64,000 nt of DNA from JAEUIE01 sp046350055 (GCA_046350055.1 JAXMBC010000001.1:1364001-1428000), one strand, 5' to 3'. Counted from the stretch's first letter, positions 1-8,399 are shown. Notes: generated by a model not told the origin, from the sequence alone. Translations and numbers: made by a program.

Positions 1-2
1 TG

Positions 3-578
3 TGGTCGTGGTACCTGTTCTTACTGACTGTTTTATCTGTCCTGGTCAGAGCAGTTCCAGCGGTACGATCGGTATCGCCCATGTTCCTGTATCACTTTCC
101 CGAATTTGCCTTGGGATGTGCGGTGTGCATCTGGCTATCCGGTCAATACTCACGTTGGCTGACAGTTGCCATCATGCTTGCCGTCGCGGTCATTCCCTGC
201 TTTGAATTTCAAGAGACCTGGCGTCTGGCTGCCTTGCATGAAAAATCGGACAGGTACGGACTGCTCACCAGCATGGTGACAGCACTCGCGCTGATAGTTC
301 TGTGTAATTACGATTCCGCACTGGCTAAGCTGAAAGTCATGAGGCTTCTTATCTTCGTTGGTTCGTTTTCCTACAGTCTCTACCTCATTCACTTTCCCTT
401 GATGAATCGCGTTCAAAAGCTGTTTGCTCGGTTTGTCGATATTGATCATCATCTCGGGTGGGCACTCGTTTCATTCATTACTGCTATGGCTATTGCGTTG
501 GTGACTGCGTGGTTGTTCTCATTGGTGATTGAAGTTCCGAGCATTCGCTGGTCCAGGCAGTATGGAAAAAAACGCTAG
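3..578 (+). CDS. Acyltransferase family 3 membrane protein, C-terminal part (5' end outside window)
   Basis: The reading frame is already open at the left edge (frame starting at base 3), so the N-terminal part of the gene lies outside the window. What remains is about 191 residues made mostly of hydrophobic helices. Near the end is the stretch GSFSYSLYLIHFPL, which matches the conserved late helix of acyltransferase 3 (OafA/YrhL-like) proteins. These inner-membrane enzymes move acyl groups onto cell-surface sugars or lipids; the substrate cannot be told from this fragment. A hairpin followed by a T-run lies about 80 bp downstream. Another gene of the same family is at 58340-59320. Confidence 0.8.
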   Translation, partial: WSWYLFLLTVLSVLVRAVPAVRSVSPMFLYHFPEFALGCAVCIWLSGQYSRWLTVAIMLAVAVIPCFEFQETWRLAALHEKSDRYGLLTSMVTALALIVLCNYDSALAKLKVMRLLIFVGSFSYSLYLIHFPLMNRVQKLFARFVDIDHHLGWALVSFITAMAIALVTAWLFSLVIEVPSIRWSRQYGKKR

Positions 579-657
579 GCCATCTCTAAAAGTCATCCGT
601 GGTATCACAGCTCTCAACCACTGTCTAATCACTTGAAACCCTAGCGGCAAATACAAT

Positions 658-691
658 GAGGTGGCCGCTTCCGCGACCACCTCGTCTTTTT
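658..691 (+). terminator. Rho-independent terminator after the acyltransferase
   Basis: GAGGTGG (658-664) pairs with CCACCTC (677-683) and is followed by GTCTTTTT. It lies between the + strand acyltransferase and the converging S46 peptidase gene. The T-run is on the + strand side, so it serves the acyltransferase. Confidence 0.6.
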
Positions 692-695
692 GTAG

Positions 696-720
696 ATTCT
701 GGCTCCTGACTTCTGGCTAC
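696..720. repeat. Heptad short tandem repeat, single arm, overlapping the S46 stop codon
   Basis: Read on the minus strand this is a run of 7-bp units of the form AGCCAGA/AGTCAGG. The TAG stop codon of the S46 peptidase (717-719) lies inside it. It is the same family as the inverted pairs at 15994, 21852, 38025, 44742, 55466 and 60425. No second arm is seen here. Confidence 0.7.
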
Positions 721-2816
721 TTCTTCAGCAGCTCATTCACCAGATCGGTCGTCCCGTAGACGCTCTTCAGCGACTCCAGAATGCCTCGGCAATCGACGGA
801 GACGGCGCGGGCGACGGTGTCGCTGTAGGCGTAGTCGAGTACCAGCGACTGGATGTTGCCATCGAAGATGATGCCAACGAATTCGCCCTTGCGGTCGACG
901 ACGGGGGAGCCGGAGTTGCCTCCGATGATGTCCGCCGTGCTGACGAAGTTGAACGGCGTGTCGAGCTTCATCTTGTCCTTGGCCTTGTGCCAGCTGTCGG
1001 GAAGCATGAAGGGATCGACATTGCCCTGGGCTTTGCTGCGTTCAAACGCGCCGCCAAGGTTGGTGAAGGCAGGGACCTTCTGGCCATTCTCTTCGTAGCC
1101 TTTCACGGGGCCGAAGGAGAGACGGAGCGTGAAGGTGGCATCGGGATAGACACCGGTGCCCTGCACCGCGAAGCGGGCCTTGGCGATTTTGCCGTAGGCC
1201 TGTCGCTGGGGTTCCTCGACCTTTTCTTCCATGACCTTGCGGACCTTACGGGCTTCATCGTCCACCATCTTGGCGAGGGCGATCATGGGATCGCTGGAGG
1301 CAGCGACTGCATCCTTGCCACCTTCATAAAGCTTCTTGCGTTCGGAGCTTTGTCGCAGCTTGGTGCCTCGCACCAGTTCCGCAGCTCGCTGGGCAGGCGA
1401 CTTGCCTTCCATGATTTTCTTAACGAGCGGGTGATCAACACCAGCCATTTCGATCATCATGCCAAGCGAATCGGCCAGCTGAGCGATTTCGAGGTTGTCG
1501 TGAATCGGCGCTTCCGAGAAGAGTGCCATCTCCAGCGACTTGAGGCCTGATTCGCGATATTCACGAAGCCGGTCGCCATCCTTCTTGGCTCGCTCATCGG
1601 CTGCACGCACGAGGGTGCGGGCCTTGCCAAAGAGATCACTGTGGAAAGCCTGGCCTCGTTCAAACAGGTTGTATTCGACGAAGTGTTCGCGAGCATATTT
1701 CAGGGTAGATTCCACTTCAGCGAAGGCTCCTTCGTAGTCCTTCAGCTTGGGATCTTTGGCGATGGCTTCGCGGAGGTCCGCTTCGTCCTTCGCCTTTTTG
1801 CCCATCAATACGGGGTCTTGCAGGCCGCCGAGCCCGCCCAGACGAGCCTTGCGGCTGTTCTGGATGCTGAACAGGTCTTCCTGGGCTTCCTGTTTGTTCT
1901 CCAGGCTGCGGTCGCTGTAGGTCTTGAGCAACACTTCGATACGGCGCAGATAGTTGAGTTGATAGGGAGCCAGCTTGTCGCGAATGTACTCCAGGTGAGC
2001 CATGGTGAGGCCACGGCTGGTGCGGCCGGGGTGACCGCTGACGAAGGTCAGGTCGCCTTCCCTGGTACCCTCTTCGCTCCACTTGAGGTAGTGCTCTGGC
2101 TGGACGGGCTTGCCATCTTCATAGGCGCGGAAGAAACAGACATCGAGATCGTACCGGGGGAACTCGAAATTGTCCGGATCGCCACCGAAGAAGGCGATAT
2201 CCTTCTCCGGAGCGAAGACGAGGCGGACATCGGTGTACTTCTTGAACTGGTAGAGATGGTATGCACCACCGTTGTAGAGGGTAACGATATCGGCCCGGAA
2301 CTTCTTCTGATCCTTGCCTTCGAGAGCCTTGGATTCGATTTCCGCCATGATCTTGCGGCGGGCCAGGCCCGCTTCGGCCGAGGACATCTCGGGCTTGGTC
2401 GCCCCATTGACCTTTTCCGTCACATCCGTGATGGAGAGGAGTACATTGAGTTCCAGATCCTTGGCAGGCACTTCGTCAGCCTGGCTTTTGGCATAGAAGC
2501 CGGTCTTGATGAAGTCCTTTTCCTTGGTGCTGATCTTCTGCAGCGTGTCGGCTCCGACATGGTGATTGGTGAGCACCAGGCCGTTGGCGGAAACAAAGCT
2601 TCCCGAGCCGCCGCTATTGAAGCGGACGGAGGACATGCGCAGGTGATCCATCCATTCCTGGGTCGGTTCGAAGTTGTAGCGTTCCTTAAGAACCTTCAGA
2701 GGCGGATTGTTGTAGAGCCACATACCTTCATCGGAATGCAGCAGCGTGGTGCTGGTCATGGCAAAGAGTCCGGTCAGGGCGAGCCGTTTCGCCCAGCGTT
2801 TGAGACGTGTTGACAC
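717..2816 (-). CDS. S46 family dipeptidyl-peptidase (DPP7-like), secreted
   Basis: A 699-aa serine peptidase of family S46, the family of DPP7 and DPP11, which release dipeptides from peptide N-termini in the periplasm. I chose GTG at 2816 because GGAG lies 7-8 bases upstream and a signal peptide follows (basic RLKRWAKR, hydrophobic core, then DEGMW). The catalytic triad is visible: His in NHHVGAD (about 85), Asp in the FFGGDPDNFEFPR segment, and Ser in GGNSGSPV (Ser635). The residue 18 positions after the Ser is Gly (FDGN); in known enzymes Gly here goes with DPP7-type hydrophobic P1 preference and Arg with DPP11-type acidic preference. It stands alone, divergent from a small membrane protein gene. 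The stop codon sits in a heptad repeat. Confidence 0.93.
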   Translation of the reverse strand: MSTRLKRWAKRLALTGLFAMTSTTLLHSDEGMWLYNNPPLKVLKERYNFEPTQEWMDHLRMSSVRFNSGGSGSFVSANGLVLTNHHVGADTLQKISTKEKDFIKTGFYAKSQADEVPAKDLELNVLLSITDVTEKVNGATKPEMSSAEAGLARRKIMAEIESKALEGKDQKKFRADIVTLYNGGAYHLYQFKKYTDVRLVFAPEKDIAFFGGDPDNFEFPRYDLDVCFFRAYEDGKPVQPEHYLKWSEEGTREGDLTFVSGHPGRTSRGLTMAHLEYIRDKLAPYQLNYLRRIEVLLKTYSDRSLENKQEAQEDLFSIQNSRKARLGGLGGLQDPVLMGKKAKDEADLREAIAKDPKLKDYEGAFAEVESTLKYAREHFVEYNLFERGQAFHSDLFGKARTLVRAADERAKKDGDRLREYRESGLKSLEMALFSEAPIHDNLEIAQLADSLGMMIEMAGVDHPLVKKIMEGKSPAQRAAELVRGTKLRQSSERKKLYEGGKDAVAASSDPMIALAKMVDDEARKVRKVMEEKVEEPQRQAYGKIAKARFAVQGTGVYPDATFTLRLSFGPVKGYEENGQKVPAFTNLGGAFERSKAQGNVDPFMLPDSWHKAKDKMKLDTPFNFVSTADIIGGNSGSPVVDRKGEFVGIIFDGNIQSLVLDYAYSDTVARAVSVDCRGILESLKSVYGTTDLVNELLKK

Positions 2817-2871
2817 AGAGAAACTCCAGGGAGAGAGACTAATCGAGGACGAGATTGTTATAGGGCGACGG

Positions 2872-3222
2872 ATGAGGAGCGGTGAGGAAAAGGAGACCAC
2901 ACCGGCCCATTTTCCACCGGATGTGGCTCAGGGATTCATGGAACCCCAGGAACAGCAACAACCACAACCTGAGCCAGCCACCCACTACCCCTGGTGGGTA
3001 CGTCGGCTGGCTGCGCTCTTCTATCTCTCCATGATACTGGGGCCCCTCGGGTTCTTTGCCTTCAGCCTGACAGCCATGACGGTGTGGCTGATCCGCAAGC
3101 AATGGGATGGCCTGGTATTGGGACTGGTGGCAGGGGCCTTGGCCTGCCCGCTGGCAGCTGGTCACTTTCGCACGTGGTTTGAGCAGTGGGGCAGACGCCA
3201 TTACCCCAGCAAACAAGGGTGA
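2872..3222 (+). CDS. Small two-helix membrane protein, unknown function
   Basis: About 116 residues from ATG 2872, or 94 from ATG 2938, which has CAGGG just before it; the choice is open. The N-terminal part is hydrophilic and rich in Gln, Pro and Glu. Two hydrophobic helices follow (LAALFYLSMILGPLGFFAFSL and LVLGLVAGALACPLAAGHF), then a short basic tail. No family is recognised. It is divergent from the S46 peptidase gene with a gap of about 55 bp that must hold both promoters. Any reading frame extending left of 2872 would run into the peptidase gene. Confidence 0.55.
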   Translation: MRSGEEKETTPAHFPPDVAQGFMEPQEQQQPQPEPATHYPWWVRRLAALFYLSMILGPLGFFAFSLTAMTVWLIRKQWDGLVLGLVAGALACPLAAGHFRTWFEQWGRRHYPSKQG

Positions 3223-3438
3223 TATTTGTCTGACAGCATTATTGACCAATTAGCGTAATCCATCGGTGTATCAGAATGATACGTTATACCGACGAAAACT
3301 TGACGCAATCCTCACTTTTTTACTTCCCTGCATTTCCCTTCCGTTGCATTATGACCTAGCCTTGCACTACGAAAGTTGACACAGGATGTCACCCTGCACA
3401 TTTCTGATGGTGGCAGGGCTAGCAGAAGGCTAGATGAG

Positions 3439-4632
3439 ATGATCCAATTGGCCAGCTCCAGCTTTATACCATTCGCCCACATGGATACTGCTGCAGGTGC
3501 CTCGTCGCTTCCCCGGACGATGCCTGCTGCTCAGCCAGCCAGCGTGCGTAACGCGCCAATTGATGATGTCAGTATTGTCCTGGTCAATGAGCACAGCTCC
3601 GAACGGGCAATGCTGACCAATATACTGCAGCACTCCAACTTATTCCGCTGCCAGGTGTACGAAGCCAACGACCTGGAATCGGCCAGCGAACTGACCAAGC
3701 GCTGCCGGCCCGATGTTATCATCCTCGAAAGCATCCTGCCCTACGGCCATGTCCGTCAGGAAGCTGTCATGAGCATGAGGCATCTGCTCCGCTTCCAGAC
3801 CGAGCAGGCCTTCATCATTCTCGCCCGGGAAGAAGACCAGGCGGCTGCGGTGTATGCGCTGCAGGAGGGTGCTTCCGATTACCTGCTGTTCGATCAGGTA
3901 CAGCACGACCCTGTCTGCCTGTATCGCTCGATCAAGAACGCCGTCCAGCGGAAACAGCTGGAGCGGGAGTTCGCCCGCACCGTCGAACTCCTTCGCCAGC
4001 GCAACTCGGAACTGGAGATGCTCAATCAGCAGCTCTGGAAGCTCAGCCACACCGATGAACTCACAGGCTACTTCAACCGCCGGCACATCGTCTCGCGCAT
4101 GGAAGAGGAAATCTCCCGCAGCCTGCGGTACGAGATGGCCCTCTCCGTGGTGCTGGCTGATATCGATCACTTCAAACGTATCAATGACACCTTTGGCCAC
4201 CTGGCAGGTGACCGGGCCCTGCAGACCATTGCTGACCTGTTCCGTTCCAAGCTGCGGGAGAGCGATCTCATCGGCCGGTTTGGCGGCGAAGAGTTCCTGC
4301 TGATTCTGCCTCATACGGATCTCAGCGGAGCGGAAGCATTCTGCCATCGCCTGCGGGACCACGTCGAAAAGCATCCACTGCAATTAGGCGATCAGTCGGT
4401 GACCATGACATCGAGCTTCGGCGTCGCGACACTCTCGCCGGAACTGGACACGTCGCAAAAGCTGTTGCGTATTGCTGATCGCAACCTGTACCGGGCCAAG
4501 TACCTGGGTCGCAACCGGGTGGTGGCGGAGTGTGGCGTGCGTGATTCGCTGGAAACATTGGAAGAACCCATCACCAACAGTGCGCCTGATACGAAGATCA
4601 TGCCGAAGCATGTGAAGCAGGGAATGATTTAA
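3439..4632 (+). CDS. GGDEF-domain diguanylate cyclase with degenerate receiver domain
   Basis: 397 aa from ATG 3439, which has AGAAGG nine bases upstream; a TTG at 3376 would add 21 residues. The first domain has the fold pattern of a response-regulator receiver, but its key acidic residues are altered: the usual DD pair reads NE, the acceptor Asp reads Glu (PDVIILESILP) and the conserved Lys region reads LLFDQ. A coiled segment (QLEREFARTVELLRQRNSELEMLNQQL) links it to a GGDEF domain with TDELTGYFNRR, the catalytic GGEEF and an intact C-terminal half, so it should make cyclic di-GMP. No RxxD inhibitory site is obvious before GGEEF. Glu in place of the acceptor Asp suggests a receiver that is fixed active or binds a partner without phosphorylation; this is inference. 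Confidence 0.9.
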   Translation: MIQLASSSFIPFAHMDTAAGASSLPRTMPAAQPASVRNAPIDDVSIVLVNEHSSERAMLTNILQHSNLFRCQVYEANDLESASELTKRCRPDVIILESILPYGHVRQEAVMSMRHLLRFQTEQAFIILAREEDQAAAVYALQEGASDYLLFDQVQHDPVCLYRSIKNAVQRKQLEREFARTVELLRQRNSELEMLNQQLWKLSHTDELTGYFNRRHIVSRMEEEISRSLRYEMALSVVLADIDHFKRINDTFGHLAGDRALQTIADLFRSKLRESDLIGRFGGEEFLLILPHTDLSGAEAFCHRLRDHVEKHPLQLGDQSVTMTSSFGVATLSPELDTSQKLLRIADRNLYRAKYLGRNRVVAECGVRDSLETLEEPITNSAPDTKIMPKHVKQGMI

Positions 4633-4634
4633 TT

Positions 4635-4665
4635 CTTAAGTGCTGAGTGCTAAGTCGAAACTCAA
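4635..4665. repeat. Heptad short tandem repeat, second family (AGTGCT type)
   Basis: The units TTAAGTG-CTGAGTG-CTAAGTC repeat with a period of 7 bp in the gap between the convergent GGDEF and sigma factor genes, and touch the stop codon of the latter. A related run is at 12888-12920. Confidence 0.5.
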
Positions 4666-5909
4666 CCAACGGATTGCACCTCAGCTAGTCGCTTTTCCAG
4701 AAAGGCCCGCACTGTGGCGGGGGGTTGCATGGCCAGGGCTTCTTCGAAGTAGCGGCGGGCGGTAGGTAGGTCTCCCAGTCGGCGGTGAAGTTCGCCGACA
4801 GCGGCGGGCCAGTGGTGATAGCCAGCCGGAGCATCGCCACCATGCTGTTGCAGCCAGGCCAGCCCGGCCCGGGGGCCTTGCACATAGGCCAGCGCTATCG
4901 CCCGGTTCAGGGCATGGATGGCAGTCGGCTCCAGGCGGAAGAGCAGCTCATAATACCGATCAATCAGATCCCACTTCGTTTCCGCAAAGCTGCGTGCCTG
5001 GCAGTGTTCCGCAACTATGGCAGCTTCCAGATGATACTTCGAGAGTACCTCCCCTGCAGCGGCTTGCTCCAGCCAGTGGCAGCCGGCCCGGATCAGTGAC
5101 CAATCCCATTGGCTGCGATCCTGCTCATCGAGCAGTACCAGTGCCCCCGAGTCGTCCTGCCGGGCCTGTAGACGCCCCGCATGCAGCAGCATCAGGGCCA
5201 GCAGTGCCTGGCTGGTGGGTGTATTCGTCTGCGGATGATCGATCAAGAACTGCGTCAGGCGGACTGCTTCCTGGCAGAGTTCCATGCGGATGAAATGATC
5301 GGGATGATGGGAGTTATACCCTTCGTTGAAGAGCAGATAGAGAATGGTATGCACCGCATCGAGTCGCGCGGGTATCTCGGTCACGTTAAGTTCACTGGGA
5401 TTGAGCGACTGTTGTCGCAAGGTATCCCGGGCTCGGGTCAGTCTCTTGTGAATGGACGCTTCGCTGGTCAGCAGGGCATGGGCGATTTCATGGACGCTGA
5501 AGCCGCAGAGGGTCTTGAGAGCAAAGGTAACCTGTGCTTCCGTACCCAGTTCCGGATGACAGGTGACGAAGAGCATACGAAGCTGGGCATCGTCCAGACC
5601 TTCGTCGATCCCAGGTTCGTCTTCCACCTCAGCACCCTGGTGCTGGAGGTGCTGTGCAATCTTCTGCCAGCGGTTGGCCCGCCTGAGCCGGTCGAGGAGT
5701 TCATGCCGGGCAGTACGATGGAGCCAGGCAGAGGGCTGGTCGGGCACGCCTTGCCGGGGCCAGGTGTGCATGGCTTTGAGCAACGCAGACTGAACGACAT
5801 CTTCGATGTCCTCCAGATGGGCGATGCCAAATCGCTTGGTGAGGATAGCGACCAGCCGCCCATACTCATGGCGAAAGGTGTGTTCGGTGAGCTGGGCGGC
5901 ACTGGTCAT
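4662..5909 (-). CDS. ECF-type RNA polymerase sigma factor, ECF42-like with C-terminal extension
   Basis: 415 aa from ATG 5909 (MTSAAQLTEHTF). Sigma region 2 is recognisable in the first 80 residues (FRHEYGRLVAILTKRFG, then DVVQSALLKAM and PSAWLHRTARHELLDRLRR). Region 4 follows around 120-180 (GFSVHEIAHALLTSEASIHKRLTRARDTLR). The remaining 230 residues are a helical, TPR-like extension ending in a repeat rich in Ala, Leu and Arg. This layout, together with a YCII/DGPF protein encoded 11 bp upstream in the same operon, fits the ECF42 group, in which the extension rather than an anti-sigma factor is thought to control activity. The gene ends converging on the GGDEF gene. Target promoters cannot be told from here. 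Confidence 0.88.
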   Translation of the reverse strand: MTSAAQLTEHTFRHEYGRLVAILTKRFGIAHLEDIEDVVQSALLKAMHTWPRQGVPDQPSAWLHRTARHELLDRLRRANRWQKIAQHLQHQGAEVEDEPGIDEGLDDAQLRMLFVTCHPELGTEAQVTFALKTLCGFSVHEIAHALLTSEASIHKRLTRARDTLRQQSLNPSELNVTEIPARLDAVHTILYLLFNEGYNSHHPDHFIRMELCQEAVRLTQFLIDHPQTNTPTSQALLALMLLHAGRLQARQDDSGALVLLDEQDRSQWDWSLIRAGCHWLEQAAAGEVLSKYHLEAAIVAEHCQARSFAETKWDLIDRYYELLFRLEPTAIHALNRAIALAYVQGPRAGLAWLQQHGGDAPAGYHHWPAAVGELHRRLGDLPTARRYFEEALAMQPPATVRAFLEKRLAEVQSVG

Positions 5910-5920
5910 GGCAAGCTCAA

Positions 5921-6277
5921 CTAACCCGCGAGGCCTGCTAGTTCCCGCACCTCGATGGAGCTGCCATCGTGATGGGCGGGGCATTCCCTGGCGATAGCCA
6001 GGGCCTGTTCGTAGGAATCGGCTTTGACGATGGAGTAACCACCGAGGAGTTCCTTGGCTTCCATGAAGGGGCCATCGGTAACGACGCCGGTGGACTTGAG
6101 GACTTTGCCAGTGGGATGCAAGGCATCGCCCGGGCTCACCATCTGGCCGGTCTTCATGAACTTTTCGATCCAGGCGCCCCAGCGGGCCAAGAGTTCCTGC
6201 ATCTGTTCGGGTGAGGGCATAGCAGCTGACTTGGAGCCAACGGTGTCGCGATAAACAAAGAGAAACTGCTTGGCCAT
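5921..6277 (-). CDS. YCII/DGPF-domain protein
   Basis: 118 aa, starting at ATG 6277. It carries the family signature VVTDGPFMEAKELLGGYSIVKADS and a C-terminal ARECPAHHDGSSIEVREL. YCII-like proteins are small ferredoxin-fold proteins of uncertain catalytic role; one member (YciI) has a His-Asp pair proposed to be catalytic. It is the first gene of a two-gene operon with the sigma factor, 11 bp apart, the usual DGPF-ECF42 pairing. Its promoter must lie in the structured gap upstream (6278-6930). Confidence 0.88.
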   Translation of the reverse strand: MAKQFLFVYRDTVGSKSAAMPSPEQMQELLARWGAWIEKFMKTGQMVSPGDALHPTGKVLKSTGVVTDGPFMEAKELLGGYSIVKADSYEQALAIARECPAHHDGSSIEVRELAGLAG

Positions 6278-6930
6278 GATGGCGCTCCTGTGTGCGAGAG
6301 GTCTAGTCGTCCCAGCCCTGTGCCGGGTGTTCTGCAGGATGACGAACCAGGCAGCCCGCATTGGACACAGCGGGACGGGAAAATGCAAACAATCTTTGAG
6401 GTGCCTCGCCATGTCGCGCACCCCGTGTGCGCGGGGTGAACTGGCCCCACTCAAAGGATGTCTGTAGCACAGACGAACCTGTCTGTGCGTCTCATACAGG
6501 CCTTGTGCGCAGCGTATCGCATAGGTACACAAGGACTTACGCCGATTCCTTGCAGACGCACAGAGCTAGCATGAGCACATGCAAGCTATGCTGCAGGACA
6601 TCCTTGTCGCCCACTTTGAGCAGGCTCACTTGCGGTATCAGCAGATATTTCCTCTCTTCGCCAAGTAGCGCGCCAACTCGCGCACCGCGTGTGCGCGCGA
6701 TGGAGTGGAGTGTTGTCAAAGAGCGATGACAGGGTGTCCCACCTGTTATCATACACGTGTACACTATGGGGTTGGCAAGTGAACAAGTTCCAGAAAGCGG
6801 CATTGTGGCAGGTGGCGAGGTGTGGAGCGGTGTTGTAAACCCGGAGGGGGAAGCGGCAAGGTAGGTGTGGCACGGGTGTGCGGAGGTATTGCAGCCGCTG
6901 ACACCTGCCACGGTTGTTGCATCGCAAACC
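6278..6930. other. 653-bp gene-free region with several stem-loops
   Basis: No convincing gene is seen. The stretch holds four palindromic signals. The first is CACCCCG-N6-CGGGGTG around 6419-6438. The second is GCACAGAC-N6-GTCTGTGC (6467-6488), a member of the dispersed palindrome family. The third is a nested pair with outer arms TCTGTGCGTCT (6482-6492) and AGACGCACAGA (6554-6564) and inner arms CCTTGTG (6501-6507) and CACAAGG (6528-6534). The fourth is a second copy of the CGCGCACC..CGTGTGCGCG motif at 6679-6699. TACACGTGTA (6752-6761) is a further 10-bp palindrome. It lies upstream of the YCII-sigma operon and downstream of gshA, all on the minus strand. Confidence 0.6.
6467..6488. repeat. 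GCACAGAC/GTCTGTGC palindrome
   Basis: GCACAGAC, six bases, GTCTGTGC. It matches the palindromes at 9046-9069, 54032-54055 and 62318-62347. Its right arm overlaps the left arm of the larger stem at 6482-6564, so only one of the two can form. Confidence 0.6.
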
Positions 6931-8283
6931 TCAACTCCCCCAAACCTGCCGCATCGCTTCCCAGCTGACGTCGTACTGCGTGCTCCAGCGTTCGATGGTG
7001 TGTCGCCAGTCGTGGAAGGTGTCGCTGCGTAGTGGGTGCAGGTACTTCGATTCATCCGGGTGCCCCATACTTTGAGCCTGTCGGCGGAGGCCTTGGGTGG
7101 CGAGGTCGTAGCACTGGTTCCACCAGTGGTGGAGCGGGTGGCCTTGCCAGGGGGTCTGCAGGCTCTGGTGGCTGACGACGTCGGCGAGTTCGGGGAGTTG
7201 TTCCACGGGCCAGCGGCGTACCATGTCCTCCGCCGCCTGCAGACTTTCTGCGTCGTAGAGGATGCCTTTCCAGAATGCGGGAACGGCCAGTACATAGGGC
7301 CGGGGCACTGCGTCGGCGCCACGCACTTCCAGGAACTGCTTCATCCGAACTTCGGTGAAGATCGTGGAGAGGTGCAGCTTCCAGTCGGAGAGGGTCGGGT
7401 ACTGGTCGTCGATGCCCTGCTCCATGAACTGGCGGAAGGTGATGGCGGGGGCTTTCCGCAGCTCGGTTCCCACTGAGAAAAAGAGAAGCGGGACATCGAG
7501 GGCGTAGTTCACCCAGCGTTCGAGCGAGAAACCTTGCTGGAGGAGGGGGAGCAGCCAGCCGCTGCGTTGGGGGTCCATGTGCTGCCAGATCTGGTTGCGG
7601 TAGGAGTGGTAGCCGGTGGGGCGGTTGCCATACCAGGGGGCGTTGTTGAAGGCGGCGTTAATGACGGGACTGAGCAGCAGGGCGACCCGGAACTTCCGCA
7701 TGGCATCGTCGACATTCGCGTAGTCGAGACAGACCTGGGTACTGCACGTACACTTCATCATGTGCAGGCCATAGGTCGACAGCGTGGGCAACACCTCAGC
7801 CATCAGGCGATGACGCGGTCGGGGGTTGAGTGGTACATCATCGATGTTGGCAAGGGGTGAGACGCCTACTGAGAGGAAGGTGATTTTGCTGCGGTCGACG
7901 ACCTCGTGCAACTCCCGCATATGTTCATCGAGTTCGTGCTGCACTTCGCCCAGGTGAGTGACTGGCGATGTGGCGAACTCGAGTTGGCCGCCCGGTTCGA
8001 GGGAGATGGTCATGCCCTGGCGGGTGAGCGTCGTGAGCCTGCCGTTTTCGAAGTGGCGTTCCCAGTGGAAGCGCTCGGCGAGGTTGCTGAGGATGACTTC
8101 GATACCATCGGCATCATCGAAGCCAACGGGCTGGCCCTGGGCGTAGCGCATGACCTTCTTTTCGAACTCGACGCCGATGCGCCAGTCCTGGCGGGGCTTG
8201 CTGCCAGCGTGGAAGTAGTCGAAGAGGTCATGGAGACGAACAGGCGGTTCATCGCCAGGGCCGGGGTGCAGATGTGTGCTCAT
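6931..8283 (-). CDS. gshA: Glutamate-cysteine ligase, plant-type
   Basis: 450 aa. The protein belongs to the GCS2/plant-type glutamate-cysteine ligases, which make gamma-glutamylcysteine from glutamate, cysteine and ATP, the first step of glutathione synthesis. Supporting motifs are WRIGVEFEKKV near the N-terminus, SLEPGGQLEFATSP near residue 100, and MKCTCSTQVCLDY followed by NAAFNNAPWYGNRPTGYHSYRNQIW, which line the active site in this family. The length is as expected. The next step (gshB) is not in the window. The gene stands alone on the minus strand, with a dispersed repeat and the divergent DUF1549/1553 gene upstream. Confidence 0.88.
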   Translation of the reverse strand: MSTHLHPGPGDEPPVRLHDLFDYFHAGSKPRQDWRIGVEFEKKVMRYAQGQPVGFDDADGIEVILSNLAERFHWERHFENGRLTTLTRQGMTISLEPGGQLEFATSPVTHLGEVQHELDEHMRELHEVVDRSKITFLSVGVSPLANIDDVPLNPRPRHRLMAEVLPTLSTYGLHMMKCTCSTQVCLDYANVDDAMRKFRVALLLSPVINAAFNNAPWYGNRPTGYHSYRNQIWQHMDPQRSGWLLPLLQQGFSLERWVNYALDVPLLFFSVGTELRKAPAITFRQFMEQGIDDQYPTLSDWKLHLSTIFTEVRMKQFLEVRGADAVPRPYVLAVPAFWKGILYDAESLQAAEDMVRRWPVEQLPELADVVSHQSLQTPWQGHPLHHWWNQCYDLATQGLRRQAQSMGHPDESKYLHPLRSDTFHDWRHTIERWSTQYDVSWEAMRQVWGS

Positions 8284-8356
8284 AGTGGATCGTCACTCAG
8301 AACGAGGACGGAGAGGAGGGGTATTCTATGGAGAGGATAGGCTTCGCCACGGGAGG

Positions 8357-8399
8357 AGCCCCCTCACCCCCATCCCTTCTCCCCGGTGGGGAGAGGGGA
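8357..8399. repeat. Dispersed GC-rich hairpin repeat (CCCCTCACCCCCA type)
   Basis: CCCCCTCACCCCCATCCC leads into TCTCCCC-GGT-GGGGAGA (8378-8394), and the outer CCCCTC pairs with GAGGGG. A diverged copy is at 19769-19802 (CCCCCTGACCCCCAATCC). It lies between the divergent gshA and PSCyt1/PSD1 genes. Confidence 0.6.

Noticed and set aside
1641..2813. 390-residue open frame opposite the S46 peptidase
   Set aside because: Antisense shadow of a certain gene; no recognisable motif, no ribosome-binding site.
3376..3438. TTG 3376 as start of the GGDEF gene
   Set aside because: No ribosome-binding site; ATG 3439 has AGAAGG at nine bases and the extra 21 residues resemble no domain.
6537..7322. 261-residue open frame covering part of the 6278-6930 gap and gshA
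   Set aside because: It overlaps gshA in another frame over most of its length; the part in the gap is Thr/Ser/Cys-rich and has no family features.
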